Of a DNA stretch of 64,000 nucleotides, positions 52,823 to 62,247 are shown in pieces. Numbering within the stretch: position 1 is the stretch's first letter; every line of letters starts with the position of its first letter. The DNA is from Lysobacter luteus (lineage in GTDB: Bacteria > Pseudomonadota > Gammaproteobacteria > Xanthomonadales > Xanthomonadaceae), in the NCBI RefSeq assembly GCF_907164845.1, contig NZ_OU015430.1:610001-674000 (forward strand), in the 5' to 3' direction. The notes under the pieces were generated by a model. That model was given only the letters and a program-made list of their open reading frames with translations, was not told the origin of the DNA and searched no databases. Both the position numbers and the translations under genes were made by a program.

Positions 52823-54130
52823 TCATGCCGGCACGTGCGACTGAAGGGCGACGCGGTTGCGCCCGGCGGCCTTGGCCAGGTAAAGCTGGCGGTCGGCCTC
52901 CGACAGCAGCGCGTACAGGTCGCGCCCGGCCCTGTGGCAGATGCCGATGCTGACCGTGAGCGAGAGCACGCGCTGCCGGAACGGGATCTCGAGCGCGGCG
53001 ATGCTTCCGCACAGCGCCTGGAAGTACGCCACCGCTTCCTCTTCGTCCAGCCCACGCGCCAACACGCAGAACTCTTCGCCGCCGAAGCGGGCGACCACGT
53101 CGCCCTCACGCGCGTGCGCGCCGATCAGGTTGGCCACCGCCACCAGCGCGGCGTCACCGGCGTCATGGCCGTGGCTGTCGTTGATGTGCTTGAAGTGGTC
53201 GATATCGATCATCGCCATCGAGACCGGCTCGTCCCGGGAGGACGCCAGGGCGCGGCGACCGGCATCGAAGAAGTGGCGTCGGTTGGCCAGACCGGTGAGG
53301 TAGTCGCGGGTGGCCAGGTCCTGCAGCGTGCCGATCAGCTCGAGGTTGTCGACGTTCTGCGAGATGCGGCACATGAACTCCTCGCGCGAGAAGGGTTTGC
53401 CGATGAAGTCGTTGGCGCCGTGCTTGAGGAAGCGTGCGATGCGCGGCGCCCCGCCGCCGGTGGCCGAGCCGACGATCGACAGGATGTCGCGCGGCCGGTT
53501 CTGCCGGGCACGGCGGGTGAACTCCACCCCGTCCATGTCGGGGAGGTCATGTTCGACCACCACCAGCCGGATCGTTGAATCGGTTGCAAGCGCCTCCAGG
53601 CCGTCGGTGCCGCTTCCCAGTTCGCGCACGCGGAAGCCGTAGAGCGCCAGCAGCGCGCTGGTCTCCGCCCGCGCCGGCCCGGGCGGCTCGACCACCAGCG
53701 CGGTGATCCCGCGGTTGCTGAGCACGCGCCGTACCAGCCACACCAGGTAGTCGATGGTGTCGGGCGCTTCCTTGAGCACGTAATCGATGATCGGCAGCTC
53801 AGCCATCTGCTCCCGGGTCGCTTCGTCGTACACGCCGGTGACCACCACGATCGGCAGTCCGTGTCCCACCAGCAGCCGGGCGATCCGTGACGGGTCCGCG
53901 TCGGGCAGTACCAGCCCGGTCAGCGCCAGGAAAAACGGTGGTCCGGCCTGCAGGGCCTCGCGTGCGGCCGCCAGCGAGGACACCGCCACGACCTCCAGTT
54001 GCAGGCGGTCGCGCAGTTCGGCCGCAAGCATGTTGGCGTAGGCGCGCGAGTTCTCGACCAGCAGCACCCGCGGGCCGGCAGGTTCGCCCGGGTCCTGTAC
54101 CGCGTGTGCTGGGGCGGGGAACGACGTCAT
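52823..54130 (-). CDS. Double-receiver diguanylate cyclase (PleD-like)
   Basis: A 435-residue protein with two receiver-like domains (about 20-140 and 147-260) and a GGDEF domain (about 275-430) carrying the active GGEEF motif near 350. Both receivers look atypical: where a phosphorylated Asp is expected, the first reads LTGLVLP and the second VVVEHDLPDMDG, and the acidic pair at the start of the second is replaced by VVEPPG. The conserved Lys is still present in FIGKPF. First gene of the three-gene minus-strand group with HD-GYP and EAL, though a gap separates it from them. It is divergent from blaI. Confidence 0.88.
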   Translation of the reverse strand: MTSFPAPAHAVQDPGEPAGPRVLLVENSRAYANMLAAELRDRLQLEVVAVSSLAAAREALQAGPPFFLALTGLVLPDADPSRIARLLVGHGLPIVVVTGVYDEATREQMAELPIIDYVLKEAPDTIDYLVWLVRRVLSNRGITALVVEPPGPARAETSALLALYGFRVRELGSGTDGLEALATDSTIRLVVVEHDLPDMDGVEFTRRARQNRPRDILSIVGSATGGGAPRIARFLKHGANDFIGKPFSREEFMCRISQNVDNLELIGTLQDLATRDYLTGLANRRHFFDAGRRALASSRDEPVSMAMIDIDHFKHINDSHGHDAGDAALVAVANLIGAHAREGDVVARFGGEEFCVLARGLDEEEAVAYFQALCGSIAALEIPFRQRVLSLTVSIGICHRAGRDLYALLSEADRQLYLAKAAGRNRVALQSHVPA

Positions 54131-54209
54131 CCGGATGGGTCGCGGGGAGGTGTCCGGTATATCGGCGGCATCCTCCCCACCTTGAGTGCGTCCGGCGTTA
54201 CGGTCGGGG

Positions 54210-54259
54210 TTGACAGCAGGAATTACAGGTGTAATTTCAGCTTACGGTTACAGGTGTAA
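54210..54259 (+). promoter_or_regulatory. blaI promoter with two BlaI-type operators
   Basis: The perfect 12-bp dyad TTACAGGTGTAA occurs twice, at 54223-54234 and 54248-54259. It contains TACA-N2-TGTA, the BlaI/MecI operator pattern. TTGACA (54210-54215) with TAATTT 16 bases later forms the promoter around the first copy; the second copy ends four bases before the blaI ATG and includes an AGGTG that may be the ribosome site. This implies autorepression. Confidence 0.82.
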
Positions 54260-54263
54260 ACGA

Positions 54264-54635
54264 ATGCAGATCAGCGAAGCCGAATCGATCGTCATGGACG
54301 TCCTGTGGTCGCGCCATCCGTTGGCTGCCGACGACGTGGTCGCCGCGCTGGCAGAGGCGCGTGACTGGCAGGAACCGACCATCAAGACCCTGCTCAACCG
54401 GCTGTTGCGCAAGGGCGCGATCGCCGCTGAAAAGGACGGACGCCGCTATCTCTACACGCCGGTGCTGCGGCGCGAAGAGTGGCTGCTGGACGAGAGCGAA
54501 GGCCTGCTGGACCGGTTGTTTGGCGGACGCGTGGCGCCGCTGGTCGCGCATTTCAGCCAGCACCGCAAGCTCAGCCACTCCGATGTCGCCGAGCTGCGGC
54601 GCCTGCTAGAGGAGATCGACGATGGTTCCCGCTGA
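54264..54635 (+). CDS. blaI: BlaI/MecI/CopY family repressor
   Basis: A 123-residue winged-helix repressor. It shows MQISEAESIVMDVLWSRHPL at the start, WQEPTIKTLLNRLLRKGAIAAEKDGR (recognition helix and wing) near residue 38 and a C-terminal dimerisation helix. Two operators precede it. It overlaps the following M56 peptidase gene by 14 bases, the layout of blaI-blaR1 pairs, although no beta-lactamase gene is in the window. Confidence 0.93.
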   Translation: MQISEAESIVMDVLWSRHPLAADDVVAALAEARDWQEPTIKTLLNRLLRKGAIAAEKDGRRYLYTPVLRREEWLLDESEGLLDRLFGGRVAPLVAHFSQHRKLSHSDVAELRRLLEEIDDGSR

Positions 54636-55995
54636 CCTGCTGCAGGTGCTGGTGGAACTGGCGGTGGCCGGCGCGGTCGCCACCGCACTGGTGCTGCTGT
54701 TGCGGACACCGCTACGGCGATCGTTCGGCGCCGGGGTGGGTTATGCGACGTGGGCGCTGGTACCGGTTGCCCTGCTGGCGGTGCTGCTGCCGGCGGCGCC
54801 GGCACCCGCGCCGGTGGTCTCGATGGTGCTGGCGATCGGCAACGCGGTGCCGCAGGCGCTTGCATCCGGTGCCACGCCCCCCGACGGGCACGCGGCGGCC
54901 TGGCTGTTGCTGTGGGGCACTGGCGCAGCGGTTGCCGGCGGCGTGTTCGCCCTGCAGCAGCGCCGCTTCCACCGCGCGATCGGGCAGGTCCGGCCACGTG
55001 CCGACGGGCTGTTGCAGGCCGGGGGCCGGTGCGGCCTGCCGGCGACGGTGGGGCTGCTGCCGCCCCGCGTCGTCGTGCCGGCGGGGTTTGACCACGACTA
55101 CACCGACGAGCAGCGGGTCCTGATGGTGGCGCACGAACGCTGCCACGTCCGCCATGGCGACCCGCTGGCCAATGCCGCCTTCGTCGCGGCGCGCTGCGTG
55201 TTCTGGTTCAACCCGCTGCTTCACCTGGCGGCCGGGCAGTTCCGCCACGACCAGGAACTGGCCTGCGACCAGCGCGTGATCGCGTGCCACCCGCATGCTC
55301 GCCGCGCCTACGGCGAGGCGATGTTCAAGGCGCAGTTGGCAGCCATCCCGCTGCCGCTGGGCTGCCACTGGGGCTACGGCCACCCACTCAAGGAGAGAAT
55401 CGCGATGCTCAGGCAACCTGTTCCCACGTTCACCCGCCGGCTCGCTGGCGCCGCCGCAGTGGTGGCATTGACACTGGTCACCGGTTACAGCGCATGGTCG
55501 GCCCAGCCGGCCAGCCAGCAACCCGTGCTGGTCGTTTCGCCGGACGGGGTGCTGCCGGTGCCCCCGCCCGCCCCGCCGGTTCCGCCTGCGCCCAATGCAC
55601 CGCCAGCACCGCCAGCCCCGGCCGCACCGACGATGGCACTGGCGCCTCCGCCGCCACCAGCGCCTAACGCGGCGCCGCCGCCCCCGCCGCCGCCGATGTC
55701 ACCACTTCCGCCACCGGCCAACCGCATGCCGCCGCCGCGCTATCCCAAGAGCGCGGTCGAGCAGGGCATCGACGGCACCGTGGTGCTGATCGTTTCCATC
55801 GACGAGCGCGGGCAGCCGCTGGATGTCGTGGTCGAGAAGTCCGAGCCGGCTGGCGTGTTCGACCAGGCCGCCATGGACGCCGCGATGCAATGGCGCTTCA
55901 CACCCGAGATGAAGGGCGGCAGGAACGTGCCGGGTCGCGTTCGCGTTCCGATCCGGTTCGAAGCCGACGGGAAGGCGCCGGCGGCACAAGGCTGA
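54622..55995 (+). CDS. M56 (BlaR1-like) metallopeptidase fused to a TonB C-terminal domain
   Basis: A 457-residue inner-membrane protein. The N-terminal part has three helices and the zinc peptidase motif HERCH near residue 171-175, as in BlaR1/MecR1. A fourth helix (about 277-293) leads to a Pro/Ala linker (about 310-372) and a TonB C-terminal domain (YPKSAVEQGIDGTVVLIVSIDERG to the end). The penicillin-binding sensor of BlaR1 is missing. A GGAG site precedes the ATG at 54622. It probably cleaves or inactivates the BlaI repressor; the signal is unknown. Confidence 0.9.
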   Translation: MVPADLLQVLVELAVAGAVATALVLLLRTPLRRSFGAGVGYATWALVPVALLAVLLPAAPAPAPVVSMVLAIGNAVPQALASGATPPDGHAAAWLLLWGTGAAVAGGVFALQQRRFHRAIGQVRPRADGLLQAGGRCGLPATVGLLPPRVVVPAGFDHDYTDEQRVLMVAHERCHVRHGDPLANAAFVAARCVFWFNPLLHLAAGQFRHDQELACDQRVIACHPHARRAYGEAMFKAQLAAIPLPLGCHWGYGHPLKERIAMLRQPVPTFTRRLAGAAAVVALTLVTGYSAWSAQPASQQPVLVVSPDGVLPVPPPAPPVPPAPNAPPAPPAPAAPTMALAPPPPPAPNAAPPPPPPPMSPLPPPANRMPPPRYPKSAVEQGIDGTVVLIVSIDERGQPLDVVVEKSEPAGVFDQAAMDAAMQWRFTPEMKGGRNVPGRVRVPIRFEADGKAPAAQG

Positions 55996-56021
55996 TTCCA
56001 GGCGGCCGGGCCGGCCGGTTA

Positions 56022-56843
56022 TCAGCCGCCGAGCGTGCCGTTCAGCAGCGCCGCGAGGTTGGCTCCACCGCGGCGCAACTGGGCTTCGGCCACCGGGCGC
56101 CAGGCGCTCACGTAGCGATCGTCGATCAGCGCACCGGCCACGGGGTACAGGCCGGGGCGCACCACGATGTCGCACGACGCCTCGGCCCAGGCCGCGGCAT
56201 CGGTGCCGACCGGTACTGCCAGCGGCAACGCGCGCAGCTGCGCCAGGTAAGTGGCATCGTCCAGGCCGGCGGTGTTGAGCAGGCCGCTGTCCCACAAACG
56301 ATGGAGGTTGCTGCCCTTGCCGCCGGGGGTGCCGTCGGGCATGCGGACCTGGAGGTCGTTGCCGCCCTTGTCGTGGCCGTGGCCGGCGTGCATCGGCTGG
56401 TGCACGTCGCCGACGAAGTGCACGACGAACTTGAGCGCCTGCCGACGCGCCTCGAGGGGCTGGTCGCGATCGCCAAGGATCGCCGCCTGCGTGCGGATCG
56501 CCTCCACCACGCAATCGCCACCGGCACATGCGGTAGCGGCATCGTAGGCGCAACCGTCGCCGGCGATGTTGACGTAGTGCCACCGCGCGCTGCGCCGGCC
56601 GAGGTCGGGATCGTTGCCTCGCAGATCATCGGCCCAGTTGGCGATGCCGGGCAGGGTGGGGTCGGTTTCGCCTTCCAGCAGCGCGGTGATCTGCTCGCGC
56701 ACCTGCGGGTCAAGCTCGTCCCACGCCAGCGCGGCCACCAGCCGGTGGCCCTGTGGCCCCCAGGCCGCCGCAAGCGACGGCACCACCAACAGGCCGATCA
56801 GGGAGGCGCGGAAGCGGCGGGCAAAGGAGCGGGTATCAGCCAT
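56022..56843 (-). CDS. S1/P1 nuclease, secreted
   Basis: A 273-residue zinc-dependent single-strand nuclease, predicted to be exported. The signal peptide ends before WGPQGHRLVAAL, so the mature protein starts with the Trp that is a zinc ligand in P1 nuclease. Further ligands are visible in HFVGDVHQPMHAGHGHDKGGND and LHRLWDSGL. The start ATG 56843 gives a plausible signal peptide; an open frame upstream was rejected. It converges on the M56-TonB gene and is divergent from gap. Confidence 0.92.
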   Translation of the reverse strand: MADTRSFARRFRASLIGLLVVPSLAAAWGPQGHRLVAALAWDELDPQVREQITALLEGETDPTLPGIANWADDLRGNDPDLGRRSARWHYVNIAGDGCAYDAATACAGGDCVVEAIRTQAAILGDRDQPLEARRQALKFVVHFVGDVHQPMHAGHGHDKGGNDLQVRMPDGTPGGKGSNLHRLWDSGLLNTAGLDDATYLAQLRALPLAVPVGTDAAAWAEASCDIVVRPGLYPVAGALIDDRYVSAWRPVAEAQLRRGGANLAALLNGTLGG

Positions 56844-56952
56844 CGTGCGGGTCCGGAGCCGTGGGGCGGTTCCGGGAAGGATAGCGATGACCGGAAAGAG
56901 TGGGTGGGTCGCACTCGTTGCCGGCGATTCGCGCAAAAGGTCCGTGCATCGG

Positions 56953-58029
<1,077 letters not shown>

Positions 58030-58054
58030 GTCGCCGCGCCGCGCCCGGAACCGG

Positions 58055-58084
58055 AGGCCCCGCCATGTGCGGGGCCTTTTGTTT
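58055..58084 (+). terminator. gap terminator
   Basis: AGGCCCCGC and GCGGGGCCT form a nine-pair stem with a CATGT loop followed by TTTTGTTT. Typical Rho-independent terminator 25 bases after the gap stop. Confidence 0.85.
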
Positions 58085-58183
58085 CCAGCCGGTGGCCAGG
58101 CCTGTACGGAGGGCGGCGGCGGGTGCAGGTTTCGCGCCGCCGGCACAGGCACCAGCATTCGCGTGGACCTCGCCGCGCGTGGC

Positions 58184-59191
58184 TCAGAAGGCCGCGTCGA
58201 ACTCGACCTCACCCGACACGCCCACCTGGTAGGCCGACACCCGACGCTCGAAGAAGTTGGTCACCTCCTGCACGTCCTGCAGGTCCATGAAGCCGAACGG
58301 GTTGGTCGCGCCGAAATGCCGCGGCAATCCAAGCTGGCCCAGGCGCTGGTCGGCGCAGTACTCCAGGTACTGGCGCATGTCCTTGAGCGACAATCCGGCA
58401 ACGCCCCCGGACAGCACGTCCTCGGCAAAGCGCATTTCGCAGTCGACCGCTTCGCCGAGCATGCGCACGACGTCTTCCTGGAACGTGCTGTCGAACAGGC
58501 CCGGTTCTTCCTTGCGAACGGTGTCGATCACTTCGAACGCAAAGGCCATGTGGCAGCTCTCGTCGCGGAACACCCAGTTGGTGCCCGACGCCAGGCCATG
58601 CAGCAGCCCACGCGAGCGCAGGTAATAGACGTAGGCGAACGCGGCGAAGAAGAACAGCCCTTCGATGCAGCAGGCGAAGCAGACCAGGTTGAGCAGGAAC
58701 TGGCGGCGTGCCTCACGGGTCTCGATGCGCGTGAGGCCCTGGATGGAATCGATCCACCTGAAGCAGAACTCCGCCTTGGCGCGGATGGACGGGATGTTCT
58801 CGACCGCGTCGAAGGCCCTCGCGCGCTCTACTGGATCCGGCAGGTAGGTGTCGAGCAGGGTCAGGTAGAACTGCACGTGCAAGGCTTCCTCGTACAGCTG
58901 ACGCGACAGGTACATGCGCGCCTCGGGAGCGTTGATGTGCTGGTAGAGGTTGAGCACCAGGTTGTTGGCGACGATCGAGTCGCCGGTGGCGAAGAATGCC
59001 ACCAGCCGTTCGACCAGGTGCCGCTCCGCCGGGCCGAGCTTGTCGCGCAGGTCGTTGACGTCGAGCGAGAAGTCGACTTCTTCGACCGTCCACGTGTTGC
59101 GGATCGCGTCGCGGTACATGTCGTAGAAGCGCGGGTAGCGCATGGGCCGCAGGGTGAGGTCGAAGCCGGGGTCGAGCAGGTGGGTGGACAT
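58184..59191 (-). CDS. nrdB: Ribonucleotide reductase class Ia beta subunit
   Basis: Radical-generating subunit of aerobic ribonucleotide reductase. The 335-residue protein keeps all iron ligands: FATGDSIVANN (Asp), EEALH (Glu and His), CCIEGLFFFA (Glu) and RDESCH (Glu and His). The radical tyrosine is present four residues after the histidine (EALHVQFY). AAGGATCC lies before the ATG. It follows nrdA across a 132-base gap that carries a REP-like pair. Confidence 0.95.
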   Translation of the reverse strand: MSTHLLDPGFDLTLRPMRYPRFYDMYRDAIRNTWTVEEVDFSLDVNDLRDKLGPAERHLVERLVAFFATGDSIVANNLVLNLYQHINAPEARMYLSRQLYEEALHVQFYLTLLDTYLPDPVERARAFDAVENIPSIRAKAEFCFRWIDSIQGLTRIETREARRQFLLNLVCFACCIEGLFFFAAFAYVYYLRSRGLLHGLASGTNWVFRDESCHMAFAFEVIDTVRKEEPGLFDSTFQEDVVRMLGEAVDCEMRFAEDVLSGGVAGLSLKDMRQYLEYCADQRLGQLGLPRHFGATNPFGFMDLQDVQEVTNFFERRVSAYQVGVSGEVEFDAAF

Positions 59192-59234
59192 GGTGGATCC
59201 TTGGGATTGGTTGGACGACGCGGGCGTGTGCGGA

Positions 59235-59312
59235 TGTAGGAGCGGCTTCAGCCGCGATCTGGAATGGTTCGCCCCGCGCCGGTTCCCGATCGCGGCCGAA
59301 GCCGCTCCTACA
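59235..59312. repeat. REP-like inverted pair between nrdA and nrdB
   Basis: Two 25-bp units in opposite orientation (59235-59259 and 59288-59312) match at 24 of 25 positions and begin TGTAGGAGCGGCTTC. Each is itself an imperfect palindrome, the form of repetitive extragenic palindromes known from Pseudomonas and xanthomonads. Transcribed within the nrdAB gap, the pair could fold as one large hairpin. Confidence 0.85.
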
Positions 59313-59323
59313 AGAGCGGGGCG

Positions 59324-61810
59324 TTACTGACAGGCTTCGCAGCTCTCCGGGTTCTCCAGTGAGCAGGCAATCGCCTCATCCACCGGCGGAGCACCCACCG
59401 CAGCGGCCCCGACGGTCGCCTTGGCGATCCGCGTCGCCGGGCGCGAACGCAGGTAGTACGTCGTCTTCAGGCCTTTCTTCCACGCGTACATGTACATCGA
59501 CGACAGTTGCCCGATGTTCGGGTTCTCGATGAACAGGTTGAGCGACTGGCTCTGGTCGATAAAGGCGCCACGGTCGGCGGCCATGTCGATCAACGAGCGC
59601 ATGGGCAGTTCCCAGGCGGTGCGGTAGACCTGCCGCAATGATTCGGGGATCGCGTCGATGCCTTGGATCGAGCCGTCCGCGCGCTTGATCGCGTCGCGCA
59701 GCTCAGGCGTCCACAGGCCGAGCGTCTTCAGCTCTTCGACCAGGTAGCGGTTGACCACGATGAAGTCGCCGGACAGCGTCTCGCGCTTGAACAGGTTCGA
59801 CACCTGCGGCTCTATGCACTCGTAGCAACCGGCGATCGAAGCGATCGTCGCGGTCGGCGCGATCGCGACCAGCAGTGAGTTGCGCAGGCCATGCTTGCCG
59901 ATACGCGCACGCAGCTCGGCCCAGCGCCCGGGATCGTCGGGCTGCACATCCCAGGCTTCGAACTGGAGTTCGCCGTTCGCGGCGCGGGTATCGGCGAAGG
60001 CGGGGTGGCCACCGTGCTCGAGCGCCAGCTCGTTGGACGCCGACAGCGCGTGGAAATAGATTTCCTCGGCGATCTTCTTCGACAGTGCCCGCGCGGGTTC
60101 GGAATCGAACGGCAAGCGCAGCTTGAAGAACACGTCCTGCAACCCCATCGCGCCGAGCCCGACCGGCCGCCACTTGAGGTTGGCGCGGCGCGCGGTCTCG
60201 ATCGGGTAGAAATTCAGGTCGATCACGCGATCCAGCTGGCGCACCGCGAGACGAACCGTGTCGGCCAACCGTTCGAAATCGAAGCGACCCGCCTCACCGT
60301 GCAGTGGGCCATCGGCGAACACCTCGACGTGGTGGCCCAGGTTGATCGAACCGAGGTTGCACACCGCGGTTTCGTCCTGCGAGGTGACCTCCAGGATCTC
60401 GGTGCACAGGTTCGACAGGTGCACGACGTTGCCGGCCTTTGCGGTCTGGTTGCAGGCGCGGTTGCACTTGTCCTTGAAGTTCATCCAGCCGTTGCCGGTC
60501 TGCGCCAGCGTGCGGATCATCCGGCCGTACAGCTCGCGCGCCTTGACCTGCTTGTGGGCGAGCCCGGCGGCCTCGGCGGCGGCGTAGGCGCGGTCGAAGG
60601 CGTCACCGAACAGATCGGTCAGCTGCGGTGCCCCGGCTTTCATCAGCGTGGCCGGGTCGAACAACGACCACATCGCGTCTGCCTCGACCCGGCGCATGAA
60701 CTCGTCGGGGATCCAGTTGGCGAGGTTGAGATTATGGGTGCGCCGGGCGTCGTCTCCGGTGTTGTCGCGCAGTTCCAGGAACTCCTCGACATCGGCATGC
60801 CACGGCTCCAGGTACACGCATGCCGCGCCCTTGCGCTTGCCGCCCTGGTTAACCGCCGCAACCGAGGCATCGAGCGTCTTCAGCCACGGCACGATGCCGT
60901 TGCTCAACCCATTGGTCGAACGGATCAGCGAGCCGCGCGAGCGGATGCGGGTGTAGCTCAGGCCGATGCCGCCGCTGAACTTGCTCAGCTTCGCGACATC
61001 CGTGTAGCGCTGGTAGATGCCCTCCAGCGAATCCTCGGGCGAGTCGAGCAGGAAGCACGACGACAACTGCTCATGCGTGGTGCCGGCGTTGAACAGCGTC
61101 GGCGACGACGGGAGGTAGTCCAGCTGCGCCATCCGCCGGTACAGCGCCAACGCCTCCGGCACGTCCTCGCTGAGCGCACAGGCGACACGCAGGAAGAACT
61201 GCTGCGGGGTTTCGATCACCGTGCGCGCTGTCGGGTGGCGCAGCAAGTAGCGGTCGTACAGGGTGCGGATGCCGAAGTAATCGAAGCGATGGTTGAGGCT
61301 GTCGTCGATCGCGTCATTGAGCTTGCGCGCATTGGCCTGGACGAAGCCGACCAGGCGGGCGTTGATCAGCCCGAGCTCGTGCCCGCGCTGGACCGACTGC
61401 GAGAACGCGTTGATGTCGATCGCGGCGACTTCCTTTTCGATCACGCCGGCCAGCAAGCGCGCGGCAAGGCGGCCGTATTCGGGTTCCTCGGCGGTCAGCA
61501 GTGCGGCGGTGCGGATCGACAGTTCGTCGAGCTCCCGGGTCGTGGCCCCGTCATACAGGCCCGAGATGGTGCGTGTGGCGACGCGCATCGGGTCGACGGC
61601 GTGCAGGCCTTCGCAGCAGCGGCCGATCGCACGGACGATCTTGTTGAGGTCGACCGGCTCGTGCGCGCCGTTGCGCTTGGTCACGCCCATCCCGAGCGTG
61701 GCGGCGGGTGGGGTGAGGATGAGGGCGGGAGAGGCGGGCGGGGTGGCGGCTACGCGGACGACGGTATCGGGCACGACGGGTTCGGTCGCGGTGTCGGGGG
61801 CGGTGCTCAT
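59324..61810 (-). CDS. nrdA: Ribonucleotide reductase class Ia alpha subunit
   Basis: Catalytic subunit reducing ribonucleoside diphosphates. The 828-residue protein has an N-terminal Pro/Thr/Ala extension, an ATP-cone (VTKRNGAHEPVDLNKIVRAIGRC near residue 43) for allosteric dATP control, the active-site cysteines in LSSCFLLD and NLCTEILE...VCNLGSINL, and a redox C-terminus SCEAC. Start at ATG 61810 behind a GGAG. A cobalamin riboswitch and NrdR boxes lie upstream. The end of nrdB and the start of nrdA bracket a REP pair. Confidence 0.95.
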   Translation of the reverse strand: MSTAPDTATEPVVPDTVVRVAATPPASPALILTPPAATLGMGVTKRNGAHEPVDLNKIVRAIGRCCEGLHAVDPMRVATRTISGLYDGATTRELDELSIRTAALLTAEEPEYGRLAARLLAGVIEKEVAAIDINAFSQSVQRGHELGLINARLVGFVQANARKLNDAIDDSLNHRFDYFGIRTLYDRYLLRHPTARTVIETPQQFFLRVACALSEDVPEALALYRRMAQLDYLPSSPTLFNAGTTHEQLSSCFLLDSPEDSLEGIYQRYTDVAKLSKFSGGIGLSYTRIRSRGSLIRSTNGLSNGIVPWLKTLDASVAAVNQGGKRKGAACVYLEPWHADVEEFLELRDNTGDDARRTHNLNLANWIPDEFMRRVEADAMWSLFDPATLMKAGAPQLTDLFGDAFDRAYAAAEAAGLAHKQVKARELYGRMIRTLAQTGNGWMNFKDKCNRACNQTAKAGNVVHLSNLCTEILEVTSQDETAVCNLGSINLGHHVEVFADGPLHGEAGRFDFERLADTVRLAVRQLDRVIDLNFYPIETARRANLKWRPVGLGAMGLQDVFFKLRLPFDSEPARALSKKIAEEIYFHALSASNELALEHGGHPAFADTRAANGELQFEAWDVQPDDPGRWAELRARIGKHGLRNSLLVAIAPTATIASIAGCYECIEPQVSNLFKRETLSGDFIVVNRYLVEELKTLGLWTPELRDAIKRADGSIQGIDAIPESLRQVYRTAWELPMRSLIDMAADRGAFIDQSQSLNLFIENPNIGQLSSMYMYAWKKGLKTTYYLRSRPATRIAKATVGAAAVGAPPVDEAIACSLENPESCEACQ

Positions 61811-62055
61811 GGGTGGACTCCGGTGCATGGCGCACGGTTCGCCACCCTTCCCTCGAGGGCGACGCACGGAGGCACGCAGCGCCGGCGCCGGACGGCGCAC
61901 CGGAGCGGCCAAGCCCCCGAGGGCTGGAGTGGTTCGGATCGACGGGGTGTCGTGGCCGGTCCGGACGGGCGGCAGCGGCCCGATGGCCAGCGCACGACAC
62001 CGACCGTCTTCCCCCGAAGACTCCCTGGCCGGTCACCGCGCGGTGTGCTTCGCGC
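61811..62055 (-). other. nrdA leader between riboswitch and start codon
   Basis: About 245 bases of GC-rich untranslated leader. An ATG at 61912 opens a frame continuous with nrdA but shows no homology, so it is not used as the start. GGAG ten bases before ATG 61810 is the probable ribosome site. No clear terminator hairpin was found, so the expression platform of the riboswitch could not be defined. Confidence 0.6.
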
Positions 62056-62246
62056 GGCTGTCGGCAGGTCTTCGGGCTCTGGACGCGGACGGCGGGCCGT
62101 CCTCCTACTGCTCGCCGCTTCCCGGGGCTTGGGCCCCAGTGCAATGGCGAGGTTCGTTTCCACTACCGCTGCGGGGCAGCGCCGGAGTCGACACGGGGTC
62201 TGGACCGGCTTCCCTTTTCAGCCGCCTGCGAGGGCGACACCGACGA
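62056..62246 (-). promoter_or_regulatory. Adenosylcobalamin (B12) riboswitch upstream of nrdA
   Basis: Read on the minus strand the region has the conserved blocks in order: GGTGTCGCC near the 5' end, GGCTGAAAAGGGAA near 62230-62212, CTGCCCCGCAGCGGT near 62180, a CACTGGG-like segment and the B12 box AGCCCGAAGACCTGCC at about 62078-62063. GTCGG at the 5' end can pair with CCGAC after the box to close the structure. A class Ia reductase under such control is typically repressed by B12 where a B12-dependent class II enzyme also exists. Confidence 0.9.
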
Positions 62247-62247
62247 T

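Noticed and set aside
61811-61912. Earlier nrdA start at 61912
   Set aside because: The 34 extra codons are Arg/Pro-rich without homology, and the ATG at 61810 has a better ribosome site.
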